Position numbers and translations under genes: made by a program. Shown here piece by piece: positions 4,780 through 6,322 of a DNA stretch of 6,322 nucleotides; the stretch's first letter is position 1; the number at the start of each line of letters is the position of its first letter. Origin of the DNA: Sporomusa sp. (GTDB taxonomy: Bacteria; Bacillota_C; Negativicutes; Sporomusales; Sporomusaceae); NCBI GenBank assembly GCA_029256645.1, contig JAQSXM010000211.1, positions 1 to 6,322 of the forward strand. Reading direction: 5' to 3'. The notes beneath the pieces were generated by a model. That model worked only from the letters and a program-made list of their open reading frames with translations. It searched no databases and was not told where the DNA came from.

Positions 4780-6322
4780 CTAATTCATATTCTTGAGTTT
4801 CCGCCACAAGGTCGCCCTGCCTATACCGAGCAGCTCGGCTGCTTTTTGTTTGTTGCCCTCAGTTTTCACTAGCGCTTCCTTAATGGCAGCTTCATTGACA
4901 GAGCGTGAATTTGAACTAAATTCATTAGCCGCAGGGGGGCGCAGCCGGTATTTCAGCACCCTTCTGACATCACTCCCGGAAATGGTGACATCAGCAGCCT
5001 GTGCTGCCAGCCTGCCAATAATATTGTGCAGTTCCCGGATATTGCCAGGCCAGTCATATTGCAGCAGCTGATTAAGCCCCTCCGGCTCAATCCCTTCGAT
5101 CGTGGTGCGGTATTTTGCATTAAACTCCGCAATAAAAAGCTGCACAAACGCTTCAATATCTGCTTTGCGCTCCCGCAGTGCCGGTATTTCCACAGTCAGG
5201 ACATCAAGCCGGTAATATAAATCTTCCCGGAACTTACCGATCTGCACCATTGCGTGCAAGTCCCGGTTAGTGGCGGCGATCACGCGAATATCAATCGGTG
5301 TTACCCGTTCATCACCCAGCCGGTATACCTCATGCTCCTGCAGTACCCGGAGCAGCCTGGCCTGCAGGTTTTCCGACATCTCGCCAATTTCGTCTAAAAA
5401 TATCGTGCCACCGTGAGCCTGTTCGAACAGACCGGTTTTCCCACCTTTCTTGGCACCGGTAAAAGCGCCCTCGGTATAACCAAACAACTCGCTCTCTAAG
5501 ATATTCTCAGGGATAGCCGCACAATTCACAACCACAAAAGGGCCATTTTTCCGGCTGCTTGCCAAGTGAATGGCATGAGCAAAGTACTCTTTACCTACCC
5601 CGGTCTCGCCTAAAACAAGTACGGTGGCATCATACTTGGCAAAGTGTTTTGCATCAGCAATCGCAGTAAGCATTACCGGTGACTCAGACTTGATGTCAAA
5701 AAAATTATATTTTGCCACCCGTCCCCGACGAGCCAATTCTTCCCGGGTTTTGCGCTCAACTGCCTGGAAATGGCGCAGTTCCTGAAGGGTAGCCACACCA
5801 CCAATGACTTCACCATTGGAAATAATAGACTGGTAGTTGGCTACTACCTCCACTCCTGATGCAATCTTTTCAATGGCACCAAACTGCCGGTCCCCGGCGT
5901 CCATACACTGACGCAATCTGGCAATCAGGTTTTCCTTAGCCGCACTGTCTGAACGGGCAAGGCTTAGTATCCGCTCCGCCTCACTGTTTACTGCTGTAAT
6001 GCCAGCTTCCTTGTTGATCGCTAAAATCCCGTAATCGACAGAGTTAATAATAGTCTCAATTTGCTGCATATTAGCATCCCGCAAACGTTCAACCGCCAAG
6101 AGATGCCTGGCAGTCATAAAAGCACGGTTTAGTGCCTCCTGGCCTGAGCTAATAATAATACCGGTTAACCCCCGGGCAGCAGCCCGCTGCCCTACAGCCT
6201 GATTGCCAACAATACAGTCCGCACCGGCTGCTGCTGCCCGCTCAATACCAAGGGTATAATCCTGATACCTCTCAATGACCACTTTTAAACTTTTATCAGT
6301 AACCCCAAGGATGTCCTCAATA
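4780..6322 (-). CDS. Sigma-54-dependent transcriptional activator, PrpR_N-PAS-AAA+-Fis HTH (partial, N-terminus off window)
   Basis: The frame is open to the right edge, giving 513 visible complete residues ending at the TAG at 4782-4780. A GTG at 6282 is in frame, but the 13 residues before it (IEDILGVTDKSLK) continue the domain, so it is not the start. Visible residues 1 to about 75 resemble the end of the PrpR N-terminal sensor (GADCIVGNQAVGQRAAARGLTGIIISSG), followed by a PAS domain (about 85-185). The AAA+ module has Walker A GETGVGKE (238-245), the sigma-54 contact loop GAFTGA (285-290), Walker B GTIFLDEIGE (305-314), sensor I AATNRDL (349-355) and WPGNIREL (424-431). The C-terminal helix-turn-helix (about 477-510) is Fis-type. 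No response-regulator receiver domain is seen in the visible part, so a small-molecule signal is likely. It should activate the sigma-54 promoter at 4632-4617. The ligand is unknown. Confidence 0.93.
   Translation of the reverse strand, partial: IEDILGVTDKSLKVVIERYQDYTLGIERAAAAGADCIVGNQAVGQRAAARGLTGIIISSGQEALNRAFMTARHLLAVERLRDANMQQIETIINSVDYGILAINKEAGITAVNSEAERILSLARSDSAAKENLIARLRQCMDAGDRQFGAIEKIASGVEVVANYQSIISNGEVIGGVATLQELRHFQAVERKTREELARRGRVAKYNFFDIKSESPVMLTAIADAKHFAKYDATVLVLGETGVGKEYFAHAIHLASSRKNGPFVVVNCAAIPENILESELFGYTEGAFTGAKKGGKTGLFEQAHGGTIFLDEIGEMSENLQARLLRVLQEHEVYRLGDERVTPIDIRVIAATNRDLHAMVQIGKFREDLYYRLDVLTVEIPALRERKADIEAFVQLFIAEFNAKYRTTIEGIEPEGLNQLLQYDWPGNIRELHNIIGRLAAQAADVTISGSDVRRVLKYRLRPPAANEFSSNSRSVNEAAIKEALVKTEGNKQKAAELLGIGRATLWRKLKNMN

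Noticed and set aside
4780..6282. Regulator as a complete 500-residue protein starting at GTG 6282
   Set aside because: The frame stays open to the window edge, the residues before the GTG fit the sensor domain, and no ribosome binding site precedes the GTG; the gene is cut by the window.
1..6322. CRISPR array, transposase, tRNA or rRNA, or an obviously novel defence-type system
   Set aside because: No regularly spaced repeats, transposase motifs or structural RNA were seen by eye; the window is a recognisable metabolic operon with its regulator.

Overview
The window reads entirely from the minus strand (right to left). It holds a regulator gene followed by a four-gene catabolic operon that imports and oxidises a 2-hydroxy acid. 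Every visible start has a strong GGAGGT-type ribosome binding site 6-7 bases away. Base composition is moderate, GTG and TTG starts are used, and a sigma-54 activator drives an anaerobic-style GlcD/GlcF pair. Together these suggest a Firmicute, perhaps a Negativicute such as the Sporomusa/Pelosinus group. The lineage is an inference from style, not from a marker gene.

Layout from right to left: (1) 6322-4780, a sigma-54-dependent activator (PrpR_N-like sensor, PAS, AAA+, Fis-type HTH) whose N-terminus lies beyond the window. (2) 4772-4721, a perfect 25-bp inverted repeat that probably terminates the regulator transcript. (3) 4720-4570, the operon control region, with a full-consensus sigma-54 -24/-12 promoter at 4632-4617 and a leader of about 37 nt. 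(4) 4569-3166, glcD-like FAD oxidase. (5) 3148-1844, glcF-like double [4Fe-4S]/CCG subunit. (6) 1808-543, MatC/SLC13-type organic-anion permease. (7) 513-1, the N-terminal 171 residues of a xylose-isomerase-like TIM-barrel enzyme that continues past the left edge.

Proposed working: the regulator senses a metabolite and, with sigma-54 RNA polymerase, switches on the operon. The permease brings in a carboxylate. GlcD oxidises its 2-hydroxyl group at FAD and passes electrons to the GlcF iron-sulfur clusters. The TIM-barrel protein may isomerise or otherwise process the resulting 2-oxo acid. The exact substrate cannot be read from the sequence. Glycolate and lactate are the default guesses, but the isomerase-like gene raises the possibility of a sugar acid. 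No mobile element, CRISPR array, tRNA or rRNA was seen. Plus-strand open frames are shadows of these genes.
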